DNA of 64,000 nucleotides, taken from positions 1,372,733 to 1,436,732 of the forward strand of contig PCDI01000004.1 of NCBI GenBank assembly GCA_002778195.1, in the 5' to 3' direction. The notes beneath the pieces are model-generated. The model made no database searches, was not told the DNA's origin, and saw only the letters and a list, made by a program, of their open reading frames with translations. This DNA comes from Raffaelea ambrosiae. Its lineage: Eukaryota > Ascomycota > Sordariomycetes > Ophiostomatales > Ophiostomataceae. Of the stretch, positions 46,863-58,400 are shown piece after piece; the first letter of the stretch is position 1; the number at the start of each line of letters is the position of its first letter. A program made the translations under genes and the position numbers.

Positions 46863-49800
46863 CAGAATATGCATCGTGTACACCGCAAGTGGGCTTGACT
46901 GCCTGCGTTATGTAAGTCTCTCCTGCAAGTAAGTCCCAACGCACCCAGCCTCAAACTCTTCCAACACACACCCCCCCTTCTCCCTTTGCCGTCTCAATCT
47001 TTCCTTCTTCCCCTCTTTCTCTCGTTTCTCTCCGTCGTCCTGGTCCGCGCATCGGATGCTTATCACAAATGGGCCGGACCCAACCCAGCGGATAACCCCC
47101 TTCTGGCACATCCTCCCCACTGTCCACCCACCACCGAGGAGGGTGTCGACCGAAGCCGAGCTGGACAAGGGAAGGCAAATAACGAGACAGCCATAAAAAA
47201 GAGAGATAAAACAAAACATAATAGGATATCCGGGTTAGGATACCTGGAATTTGCGAGATATGTGTCAAAGGGCGTGGGGGGCTTGCGGTCATCGAATTTG
47301 GGGGGTTCACAACGATTGGAGATTTGGGGGGAAGGTGCACGGGGGTGCGCGGATGATCGATGCGGTATTGAGAGGATGGGATGTATCTCGAAAGGGGGGG
47401 GCGTGTTTGAAAAAAAAAGGGCAAGGTTGCAGCAGGAAGAGACGAGATAATAGTAGATGGACAGAGACAGGCTGAGTCAAAAAAAGAAGAAAAAAAGAAA
47501 AGGAAAAAAAGAAGAAAAAAGAAAAAAAAAGAAAAAAAAAATAGATCCTGTCACTGCCAGGCACAACTGCGCGTTTCTCCACGCGGAACCGCCGATCTGG
47601 GAACGGCGACGTAACTTGCTGGAGGCAAGTTAGAGGTTAGTTACTACTATGTATGTTGGAGGGAGCCGTTTTAAGAAACGAAGGATTTTCCTTTTTTTTT
47701 CTCCCTTCTTGATCCTGCAAGCGCAAAGGATTTGTATGGCTCAAGATGCATCTCTCAGCTGCGATGATGCCCAACGATCATGCAGGGGGAGACTCCCACC
47801 GGACACTATTGATGGGCCAGGAAAGACACGGTGAAGAGAGGGAGGGGTCAGATGCCATTGGAGGTGAAGGAGAGGCAGCTCCCTGAGGCGACGCCGGGGA
47901 TGGGAAACAACGAGAAGATGTGGGAACACAAGCGCAGTCACAGGCGCACTTGTAAACGCAGGCAGCAGGAACTACGGCTGTTACATCCGGCGGTCCAAGA
48001 ATAGAAGACCGGTATGCAGGTCTCTCTCTCTCTCTTTTCGTTTTCGCTCCTTTCTCTCTCTCTCTCTTCTCGTCTTCCTTTCTGCTCAGACAAGCTTGTG
48101 TTCAGCTCTGGTGTGCTATTTTGATGGCGTGCTTGTCGTACGCAGTACGTCGTCTGTAATATTCGCGGCTGCAAGATAGGGCCAGATAGGCCGCACACAT
48201 TTCCCTCTCGTGTCCTCTTACACCACCGATGCGCCCCAGGGCGAACTGCGGTGTCCCCATGCCACAGCACAGCGAGGGCATGACGTACTGGAGGCACCAG
48301 CAGGGAAATTTAAGTCAAAGATAGGCAGAACACCAGAATATACGAGCGCCAAAAAAAAGGAAAAAATAAGAGAAGTCAAGCATGGTTACAAGAAGAAACA
48401 GAAACAAGAGAAGATGTCCCAGACCCCGACGCAAGGGCGGTCTAGTCAAAAAGAGGTGAGTGATTGCCCCGGGGGGGGGCTCTGATCACACCTCGGGCTA
48501 GTTTCTATGGGTAACCGGCCAGCAGGGGATCGAGACCGGATACAGCAAGCCAAGACACGGAGTCAGGACTCGTCTTCTACTTTATTTTTCTGTCTCTTGG
48601 TGGTCAACGGGTTGGGGGACATGCCAGACGCAATCCTTTCATTTCAGCCCAACACTTGCGAATGGGGGGGGGGGGGAAGGAGCAAGCGAGACAAGAGAAA
48701 ACCAGAAGGAAGAGAGGAGGCAGGAAAAAGAAAAGAACGAAATAGGAGAGCGGCAGGAAGGAAGAGTGCTAAGTGAGTAAACAGAAAGTGATGATCGCAA
48801 AACACAAGGATTGTGGAATGAGGCGTTTCTGTCACCAAGCATACAAACGAGGTGTACGAGTAAGATACATAGCAAGATTCATAGTACGATACGTTTCCGC
48901 CCTGTCCACACATGTCGTCCAAGTGACAGCTGGCCAGGCAAGCACTGTAAAGGTACATAGTACATAGTACACATGCACTACATGCCAGGAAAAAGAACAG
49001 GACGAAGGACGAAAAAAGAGAAAAAAGAGAAAAAAGAAAAAAAAAGAAAAAAAAGAAAAGAAAAAAAAGAGAAAAAAAAGACACCTGAGCCAGAAAACCC
49101 TTCGACTTGGTGAAACATTACCGGCGTTGGGTCTTGTCAACAACTAGGCTAACGCCCAGCACTAATAGAGCACAGCGACTTCCAAGGAAAACCGGAGCCC
49201 AGCAGATGGCTCCCGTGTTCCCCGACTTGTCGAGCGCCCCCATCTGGACCCAGTCTGGCCCGTTTGACCCGCTTCCAGAGAGAGTTGCAAGGGCAATATC
49301 CGTGACAGGTCTGCCTACTGCTCGTTTGTACCTAGTCCAGATGCATGGGTGGTGGCCCCAAAGCCACAGGGCCGGCGTCCTGTAGCGCGTGGCTTGTAGC
49401 ACATGCCCTGTAAGATAGGCTACTATCTACTTGTAGCGTGTCTCTCGCATGGGAGAGCTGAGAGGGGAAAAACAAGCGAAGTCCGGCCAAAAAAGAAAGG
49501 CGAGCGGGAGGCATGCCAAAGAAAAAGAAACCAAGACTCGCATGCTAACACGTAGGTTACCAGAGTTTGGAGACAGGCATGAGGCACACTGAGTAGCATA
49601 GTTCTGGGCCCTCGACCTCCTCCACCCCTTTAGTGGGCGTAAGCTGGCACCATCCCTTCCTTTGAGTTCCTTTTTTTTGTTTTTGTTTTCAATAAGTTTG
49701 AGGGGAATAGTGCCGACGGGAGAAGCAAAGCGTCGAGGACGTGCCGGGGCATGCAAATGAGAGCAAACAGCAAGAGGAGTAGTAAAGGGGGGGGGGGAAG

Positions 49801-51541
49801 AAATAGAGAGAAATAGAGAAAGAATCGAGACAAAACGGAATGGTTATTTGGAGATGAAATGAATAGTGTCGTAACAGTTACGGCAGAGCTCTGATAGCAA
49901 ACGGCTAAAACGGACCGGGGGGGGGGGCAAACGGAGACAGGGCGCTGTCTGTGTGGACGGAAGGGGCTGGCGAGCTGTCACGACGCGCTGTACCCGTAAC
50001 GACTCGTAGGGGGCTCAGTAAAAAAAATTGGGCTACTAAAAACTGATAAAACATGTGCCCGTTACTGCCGTTGGAGGAAGGAGCGTTTGGACTAGTAGAC
50101 CGGATGAAAGGCGCATCTCCCTGCCAGCAGTTGGGGTTAGTTGGAGTCAGGGCGTGTTTGAGCATATCTTGCAGATGGCGGTTGACACACGCCTTGCTTG
50201 TTCACAGAGAAAAAGAAACAGAGAGCGGTTGCCGTGTACGGTGTACGATACGGTGCACTCGCATCGTACAGGTACATCGTAGACTCGCCAAGCAGCTGCT
50301 GTCCATCGAGACAGCTCACAGAATAAGAGGTGCCAGCGAGGGCGGTGATGGTGGGTCAAGTACCCGCTACTTGGGTCCGTTTGAGAAGGCTAGTTCCAAA
50401 AAAGGGGAATGGGGGAATGGGGATCGCCCTCGTTCTTTTTCCCTTCGTCTGCTCCTCCCTTGGGGTTCTTTGGGAACGTGAACCCCTGTCTCTCGTCGCC
50501 CCGGTGAGAAGGAGGGTGGGTTTGCGTGGTCTTCTCTGCTCATCCCAAGCCAGCCCCAAGCCCACACTGGAAGCAACCACTTTACCAACAGCAATCACGG
50601 CAGGCGCGATGGGTCGCACTTGCCGAGAGAACATGTATCTTACATAGGACTATGTATCTGACCCTGTATCTGACTATGTATCTGACATAGCAGGCACTTT
50701 GCGATATCTTACTGTCTTTCGCCTTTCGTGCGCACACCCGCATGCAACGCCTCTCGCTGACACATACATCCCGCGTTGATACTTTTTTTGTTACCCAGAA
50801 TGCGGGCATCGCACGGCGAGGATTAGAGTTGGCTGTGCGGGCAAACGAGAGAAACGGAGCACGCAGACATGCGCCCGCCTGCGGCCGTATTACGAAGGCA
50901 CACATGTATCTTATGTTTATCTGACTATGGTACACCCGAACGGAGGCATCTGACCATCGGGCGTGTCCTCTGCATGGACAGCGTAATATCGCACATACAT
51001 AATAGAATCCTCACACATTTTCGTTACGAGTCTCTGTGTGCCGTTGCGCAGAGGTACGGTACCTGAGGAACGGAACCAGGCGGGCCATGCGAACAGGGGT
51101 GCCGTTCTGTCAAGGGTCGTTGGAGGCAGGAGCGACCGGGAGGGGGTGTACGCTAACACATACGATGCACCAGTATTACTACTCGTAAGAATACATGGTA
51201 CTTGCCATGCTACCCTGTCTGCGTGGTAGCTAACTGTGTACGGGGCGCCGACTCGCCCAGCGGAGCAGCAAACGGGCCAACGGCCACTGTATCCTATTCG
51301 TACTCCAGCGATGCTATTCTACGACGAGATACCTAAGCGAGCCTGGTCGCTACGAGCTATGGTGCCGTTTGTGCTTTGGCAACAAACAAGAAAGAACAAA
51401 AGCGCGGAGAAGCACAGAAAGAAACCAGGGCTGTCACAGATACGTGCAGGCAGGAGCGAGACAAAAGACCAAGTTCAGAGGGCAGGAGCGACACAGAGCG
51501 CAAACACCGCCCGGCCTTGCTGCTGCTGGGCACGCGGGCAA
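46501..51541. other. Gene-poor region, part 3
   Basis: No gene is recognised. The region has (GA)n at about 46838-46862, purine tracts (A with interspersed G) at 47476-47541 and 49008-49080, (CT)n at about 48017-48070, and G runs at 48666-48676, 49787-49797 and 49918-49928. A 12-bp tandem repeat lies at 50647-50682. TACATAGTA occurs twice in a row at 48954-48969, and TACGAGTA at 48855 and 51180. Confidence 0.5.
50647..50682. repeat. Three tandem 12-bp units
   Basis: Unit GACTATGTATCT, copies 1 and 3 identical and copy 2 GACCCTGTATCT, followed by the partial GACATAG. It contains the ACTATGTA core of the motif family scattered over this region. Confidence 0.75.
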
Positions 51542-53225
51542 GATATAAGAGCAGCGGATGTTCTGTCTTTTCTGTCGTCTTTTCGTTTCTCATCTCCATC
51601 CACCTCTCCGCCTCTCAGTCTCTCAGTCTTGCCATCTTTTCTCGCCTTGTCGCCCTCGTCGCTCTCATATCTTGCAGCTTCTCTCTGCTCAACTCTTGCT
51701 ATCTGCTCGCTTTCGTCTCTTCTCACCGGAAATAGCCAGCAATCTTCTAGAAGCCACCTATTCTTCGGCGCACCCCCCCTGCTGCCTCTTTGCTCGCAGC
51801 GCATCACTCCTGCCACGCCCCCCCTTCTCGCTCGTCTGGTGTTGCTGGTACTGGTACCCCCCGACTCCAACGTCCCGTCGTGCAGGCCCCATCCGTTCCT
51901 GGCAGCTTCCCATTTCCCAAAAACAGCACTAAGAAAAAAAAACCGAATTAAAGCACACCCCCCNNNNNNNNNNNNNNNNNNNNNNNNNNNNNNNNNNNNN
52001 NNNTTGGACCCCAGCACCACTAAACCTACACGCGACCGCGCGCAAGGAACAGAAGGCCAGGAAAAAAAAATTAAAAAAAAAATTAACCACAACGCCAAAA
52101 AAAAGACAGGAAAGCACATTCCCCCTTTTCTACTTTTTTGGGGGGCCTTTTATTACCTGATTTGCGCTTGTTTCGTGGTTATTTGCGCCTCTCGCTTTGG
52201 GCCCTGTGGCCTCCCTGCTCGTCGCGCACGCTCTCCTCCCCTTGCGCTCCCTTGCACCTCGTCGCCGCTGCCCTTCTCCCCTGCGCCTCGCCCTTCTCGA
52301 AATCACACAAAAAGAGTGCTCGCCCCAGTCTTGCGACTCGTCTTCTTCTCCCTCCCCCAGCTGCCTCTCTTCTCCTTCCCCTTTCCTCGCTCTACTGTCG
52401 CACACTCTGCTCTTGGCTACTTTCTATTTAATTCATCCTGCCCTCCGTCTTCTGTTCTCGTCTGCCTGCCTCTGCCTCTCGTCCCTTTCTGCTCCAGCTC
52501 CCGTCGCAAACTATAATACTATACCAGTCGCCCTATCCACGCAAGCACCCCAAAGGACACTCTACTGCACAGCAAGCACCACCACCGCGAAAGACACTCG
52601 TGCTCAACAGACTCTCAAACACTGCTACTAAAGTACCCAACACTCCACTCAACACTCAAACAAACACCACACATCCACTCAGGAAACCGCTCACTCTGGT
52701 CGCAAACTCGCCAGTCTTGCCGGCTCTCTGCTGTCGCCTCGCCTCTTTTTTTCTCCTCCTCCTCTTTCTCCTCTTCCGCGGCGTTGCATTCATCCTCTAT
52801 CGCATGCGACGTTCCAACTAGCTTGGTGAGTCAGACAACTAACACGCGATTCTCTCAACATACGAAGGATCCAGTAAATCCGGCGCAACCGCCTGCCCCG
52901 TCGGCTTGCCCAGACGCGGCTGCCTTGCCCCTTTCAGCAGCTGCGCTCCCCTTTGCCCTGTCGCTCCTTCCCTGGCGTTTTTATATTGCCTTCTCTCCTG
53001 ATCGGCCGACCAGCCCAGCACCACATCCACAGCGCTCGTTTGCTAACATGACCTTGCACCCATCGCCAGACGCCTCTCCCCCTCCCAACCGCCCTCGTCG
53101 GCCTCCCTTCTTCCGTGTCGCACACTTCACGCGCACGACCGAAACAGACGTTTCTCGTCTTTGATTTTCCTCCCCTCTACTCGCCCTCTTCGCCATCCGC
53201 CCTACGCGCACAACTTCCCGTCACA
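51542..53225 (+). promoter_or_regulatory. TATA box and long pyrimidine-rich spliced leader
   Basis: GATATAAGAG at 51542-51551 is followed by about 1.65 kb of plus-strand sequence strongly rich in C and T, the look of a fungal 5' leader. A donor GTGAGT at 52826 pairs with a GCTAAC branch site at 53042-53047 and acceptor CCAG ending 53069, a possible 244-bp intron. A nearer CTAAC (52839-52843) and CAG (52874) allow a shorter one. The leader ends in TCACAATGG, a strong start context. It is interrupted by a 40-base N gap. Confidence 0.5.
51964..52003. other. Assembly gap of 40 N
   Basis: Run of N flanked by C-rich and A-rich low-complexity sequence. True length and content are unknown. A single further N lies at 41026. 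Confidence 0.99.
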
Positions 53226-53327
53226 ATGGTCCACAGAGAATCATCACAAGCCTCCCTCGTCAACATGGGCCGCGGCGCCTACGACACAACAGGCGTGCCC
53301 AAGCCAACGCCGCCGAAGCCGCGCTAA
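53226..53327 (+). CDS. Candidate 33-residue micropeptide
   Basis: Complete ORF of 33 codons and TAA, beginning MVHRESSQASLVNMGRGAYD and ending in a basic proline-rich tail (PKPTPPKPR). The start context TCACAATGG is near-optimal for fungi. About 24 of 31 internal codons end in C or G, as in the real genes here. It sits at the end of a long pyrimidine-rich leader with TATA and splice signals and is the best translatable frame in a 24-kb region without other genes. There is no signal peptide or membrane segment. I do not recognise a family. It could instead be an upstream ORF of an unseen transcript, or the first exon of a longer gene, although no good donor is seen before the stop. Confidence 0.4.
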   Translation: MVHRESSQASLVNMGRGAYDTTGVPKPTPPKPR

Positions 53328-55460
53328 GACGAGCCGACGCTTCTGGCAGGCAGCGCGCACTTCCTCGCCCGAAGCACTGTGCCCCCAGCAGCATCTCGTG
53401 ATGGGCACACTCGCCTGCGCTGAGCCGGTCGCTGATCGACCTGGTGTCTCGAGCCTCACTGTTCCTTCACAGACTCTTCTATTCGTGACATGTCATCTTC
53501 GCGAAATCTACTCTACCTCTTCCTCGGTGTCGCATGCGACAGCTGGGCAGCTGCTTGCTTCTGCCGTCGCACTGCACCACTTACACACCTACCTACGTGG
53601 CCCGTCTGGGGGTATGCGTTTTCTCACATGCGAGTGAGTGCGCACATACCTAGATGTCCTACACATCGACTTTTCGTGAACTCCCATACACACGCCTTTT
53701 CGTCTGTCCTTCCGCCGGCTGAACACCACCATCGACCGACTCACTTCTTGTACACCTATTGTTTCTGCTTGCGTTTTCGGATCTGGATTTTCTCTTCTTT
53801 CCTTTGCTATATTGGGTGTCTCCTTTTTTTTCAAGCCCGATTTTCTTCGCCTTTCTATCTTTTCAGCAACTTTTATTTGGCCATACAACCTTTTTAATAC
53901 ACGCCCTGCACTGCCCGGGGCGGGGAAGAAAGAAAGACGAAGACGATATACACTGCGGCTCGCTGCCACCATCCCTTCTTCTTGCTTCCCAGCAGCAAGC
54001 CACGGGAAGAAATGGAATCCTACTACGCCAGAAAAAGAGATGACAACGAGGAAGAGACGAAGCCCCCCGGCATTCTTTTGTCATTCTGTTTGTGTGCATG
54101 GTTGTATTTGCCTTGATTTTTTATTGTGCTTGCACTCGGCGTTTCTATAGACGGCTTTGGGAATCTCTTCTATTTTCGGCTCTGATTATTTTTTTCTATC
54201 TGTTACCCCTATTATCCCTTGTTTCTTTCTTTTTTTTTTGTCCCTCCCCACGAAGCCTCCCGTTTCAGGGAAACTGGCCCTTCGGATTCCGCGCATCCCT
54301 CTTACCAGCCTCGAAACAGACGCAACATCGAGCGCCACGTCGAGAACTAGCTCTTTCAGCTTATGGCCAGGCCGGCATCCGACAACTCAGCATGTCTTTT
54401 TGTCTGTGACAATCAGTCAGCCAGCCTTCTCACACAACCCAGCCACGCTGCCGCACTTCCGCGTCCGATTAGCGCCTCTTTCCCTTCAACGTCTCAAGCC
54501 ATCCCGATCTGACACTCGCTCGTCCTCCCACGCAATTTCCTATGTCTCGTTTTATTTCATTTGTATTTCTTCTCTTTTTTTCGGGAGGGCATTAACTACG
54601 GGGTCCGGGGCTAGAAAAAGAAAGACAAGGCTTATCCAGGGGAGCTTACGCTCTCGATAAGCTTGGGGTTTTATTTTCGTTTTATTTTCTTCTGTATTGG
54701 GACGGGTCACCAAAAAAACGGCGGATGGGAAAAGAATTTGCTTTGGTGCTTTCTACTGTTTTCTGTCTTGCTTTGTTCTGTTTGCTGTTTTTCCCCTACC
54801 GTTTTCTATTTTGTGTTTGCTGAGTTCTGTTTGGCTTTGTCTGCTTTAAAGGGGAACCATGCATGCATATAGATAGACAGGGATTTCCTATTTTGTTTTC
54901 GGTTTTTTTTGTTTGCTTTTTGTGTGTCATTTTCTCGTCTTCGCGGACGACAAAAAACACTTATTACTTGATGGGCGCTGTTCTCTTTATTTCCCTCTCC
55001 TACTGATTGGCTTCTTTTTTCAGTTCTCTTCCCTTTCTCCTGTCTCACCCCCCTTTTCACATATATCTATATTACGCGTTTTCACCCAGCCTTTATGTTT
55101 CCTTTTTCTTTTTTTGATTCTCTTCACTTTCAGACATCCCTGTACAATTCACCATACTCGCTTTTATTTTTATTTTTATTTATTCACTTGTACCGCGAGG
55201 GTGGTGGTCCTGTCTATTACGCAGACAGGGTTGCCTCTCCTTGAAAGAGAAGGAAGAAACTCTTGGGCTGGATCCAGGGTGAGAATATACCCCCATCAAC
55301 ACAAAAAAAAACATCACGACAATTCTTAGAATGTACGGATAGTGCAAGAGTTTCTGTTCGCTCCACAGCGCCCACAAACAAATTAATATATCGCAAACGA
55401 TTCTCCCAGCTTTTTTGGCTGCCCTCTGATAATTGGCTTATTGGCTCCGGTGATTTTTGG
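53328..55460. other. T-rich region downstream of the micropeptide candidate
   Basis: About 2.1 kb, strongly pyrimidine- then T-rich on the plus strand with many oligo-T runs. It may be a long 3' untranslated region of the candidate transcript. No conserved frame is seen. Confidence 0.4.
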
Positions 55461-58400
55461 TACCTGACTTCCCCGTGCTGTGAGTATTCTTGGAAACGGC
55501 GAAAGGGATGAAACTACACTGCACAGTGCACAGGAAGCAAAGGACGAATGGCAAAGGAGAAAAGGGAAGGGGAAGAAGGGAAAGAGAGCCGGGCCGAGGC
55601 ACTGTCGCCCCCCGTGGGAGAAGCAGCAGCTGCCAACCACGAGCAAGCAGCCAGCGCGAGAGGGGGTACGCCGTGGGCCGTGGGCCGTTGCGAACACGCG
55701 AACAAGCAAACAAGCAAACAAGCAAAATAAAATAAAACAACTCGACGGTAAATCCGACCCCAGAAAAACCGTTGTTGCCAGCGATCGGACATCTCACGCA
55801 CAAGCAAGAGGATCGGCCGAGCCAAAGAGACCACAGAAAGTGTCAGAGGGGAGGAAGGCGGAAATACGAAAGAAAAAGCAAGAAAGAGAGCGCCGAAAAA
55901 CAAAAGACCAGCAGCCAAAAGCAACCAAACGCAACCAAAAGCAAGATTCACACCGAAGACCTGCATTGCGCACACAAAATAGGTATCCTGCTATGTCACT
56001 ACACCAAAGAAACCCCATGGCAGAAACGCGAAACAATCGTCCGTGGGCTGTCATTTCTCCTGTTCTTTGGCGAGACGAACTAGCCGAACAAGAGAACCCC
56101 CCCCCCCCCGAACTACTGGTATGCCCGCTAACAAAAGACCAGGACGGGCCAAAAAAAGACCCATAACTAGTAGTTGTACGAGTAGAAGCGAGGCTTTCCC
56201 GGCAAGTCTCTCTGCGTCTTATACGAGAACTGGAACAACACACGACAACAACACGCATTGCGCACACCACAACCATTACACGCACTACAAGTGCACATGA
56301 CTGACTACACACGTACATGCATTTACACCCACACATGGCAAATACATCTCCCGGACTTCCGCAGGAACCAAAAAAAAAAAAAAAATACCGCTCTTTTATT
56401 CGTAGAGAGAGGCCTTGACCGAGATGGAAAAAAGAGCCTCAAATGACAGATGACAGAACCGCCCGCAGCACCGGCGTGGCATGCAAACATCGTTCCATTT
56501 TCCTTCTAGCTCTTCGACTCGTAAGATGCGTCTTCTGTCTTGTCACATCACCCCTCCAGCGAAGCCAAGCCAGAATAAGGCAAACCCCCCCTAAAACCGC
56601 CAAATGCACCGCATTAGACCAAGACACCAAGAGGAGGCTATAGCATGGGTCCCCTCTATACTTGCTTTGTATTTTTGCCCAGTTTGTCCAGCTGACAAGC
56701 CATTGATTACTGAAGCCCTGACTGGATAGTCTCGATAGCAGGGCCGATAGCCTAACATGGGCAAGAAACCAAGGAACCAAGGAACCAAGAAACCAAGAAA
56801 CCCAAAAAGACCAAAAAGACCAAAAAAAACAGAGAACTGACAGAAAAGAAGCACTAAAAACGTATCATGCATCTACCAACTGCTCTTCCTACTGGACACT
56901 GGCAACTCTCCCCGAACGACGTAAAGGACGCGGAACAGCCACAGAAAGGAGGAACGAACCACAGGAGAGAGGCGACAGAAAAAAGAGGCAACAAAAAGAG
57001 AGGCATCCCAGGCAACATGCCAACGCAAGCCTCCCACCGGAAACACAGACCACAAGGATGGGATGCCGACAATGGGCCCTATGGCCAACCAGCAGTTGCC
57101 ATCCGTTGCCGTCAGTGCCGGATGAGCCCGCCAGTCTCAGAGGAAGGCATGCGCCACCCCTGCACTCCGGAGCCCTCTTTCCCTGAAAGGTATATGGCCG
57201 GTCTTTTTTTTTTTTTTTTTTTTTTTTTCTCTCACACAGTTGATTCCTATATGTTGGTGAAAATTTGCCTCCCAATGTACTCGTACTCGTACTACCATGA
57301 AACAAAGCAGAGCCCCCCCTCCCCCCTTCTCCTTTCCCATCTAAGAAGTCCGTTGAATCAGCATGCAATTTTTTGTTTGGCGAGTTGGATGCTTTCTTTT
57401 CTTTCTTTGCTAGTTCAAGGGGGGGGGGGCGTGTTTGTCAAAAGCAGCTAACACAAGATGGGAAGAAAGGCGGCAAAAAGACCCAAAGACCTCAACTACA
57501 TAGTACAATACAAGTAGCATTCTGTTCTTCCTGCCCGGGCCTGACCCTATTATCCCAAACAGACAAAGGTCCCTTGCAGAACCATGCAGCCTGTTGGAGG
57601 GGGGCTGAACAACCCCCCCGAAAAAGTCCTCTCCCCCAGAGTTTGCGAAACAAAGAGACGATTAAATAGAAAAGCCCGCCCCGGAGGAACGAAGAGAGAT
57701 GTGTCGAGAACAGGGGGTCCTTAAACATCAGTGCTGGGCTTCGTCTGTTGTGTAGGAAGTACTCTATCTAGTCCGAGTCTCTTGCATATTGCATTGTTCT
57801 CCCCCCTTGTCCCTGTCCCATTGTTCTCCTCTGTTGCCTTGTCATTTGCTCGTACTACATAGTAACTAAAGCGGTTGCCCTGGGGGGAACCTGTCAAAAC
57901 CCCCCAATACGTTCAAGTGCCCTTCCTACGGGGAACGGGCGAGCCGATTCCGGTAGTGTTGGCGCAACAAGAAACCAACCCCAAAAAGACCACTCTTCGT
58001 CTCCCCCCCCCTTGCGAGCATTCTCGTTGACAGCTGGACCCTGACAAGGGTGCCTATTGGATCTCGATTTCTTTGCGTGTGTGAGTCTCCCGTTCCTGTT
58101 TCTTGTTTTTTTTGGGGGGGGGGGGAATTATGACCGTTTTGGATACCGTTTTGCACCACTATTCACACACTCTCTCGGACTCGTATCAGTTCATGACACT
58201 AACCCCAGACAAGACCTAGCAGACGGTAGACCAGGGGGGGGAGAGGGAGGAATACTCGCCATGCCGGTCCGGGCAGCTCATTCCTCGGGGCGTAAGAGCG
58301 ACCAGTAAGTACGATATATTATTATTACAGGGTACCCCGTCTGGAATAGGAAAACAGGCAATTGCCTCCATGCGAGACAAGATAGCATACGAGTACTAAC

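Noticed and set aside
46986..47450. Plus-strand frame with a signal-peptide-like start (SQSFLLPLFLSFLSVVLVRA)
   Set aside because: It opens with TTG and has no ATG before the hydrophobic stretch; the hydrophobicity comes from a pyrimidine-rich tract, and the rest is not protein-like.
53490..53897. 135-codon frame downstream of the micropeptide
   Set aside because: Cys/Phe/Ser/Leu-rich translation typical of T- and C-rich non-coding DNA, with no conserved motif.
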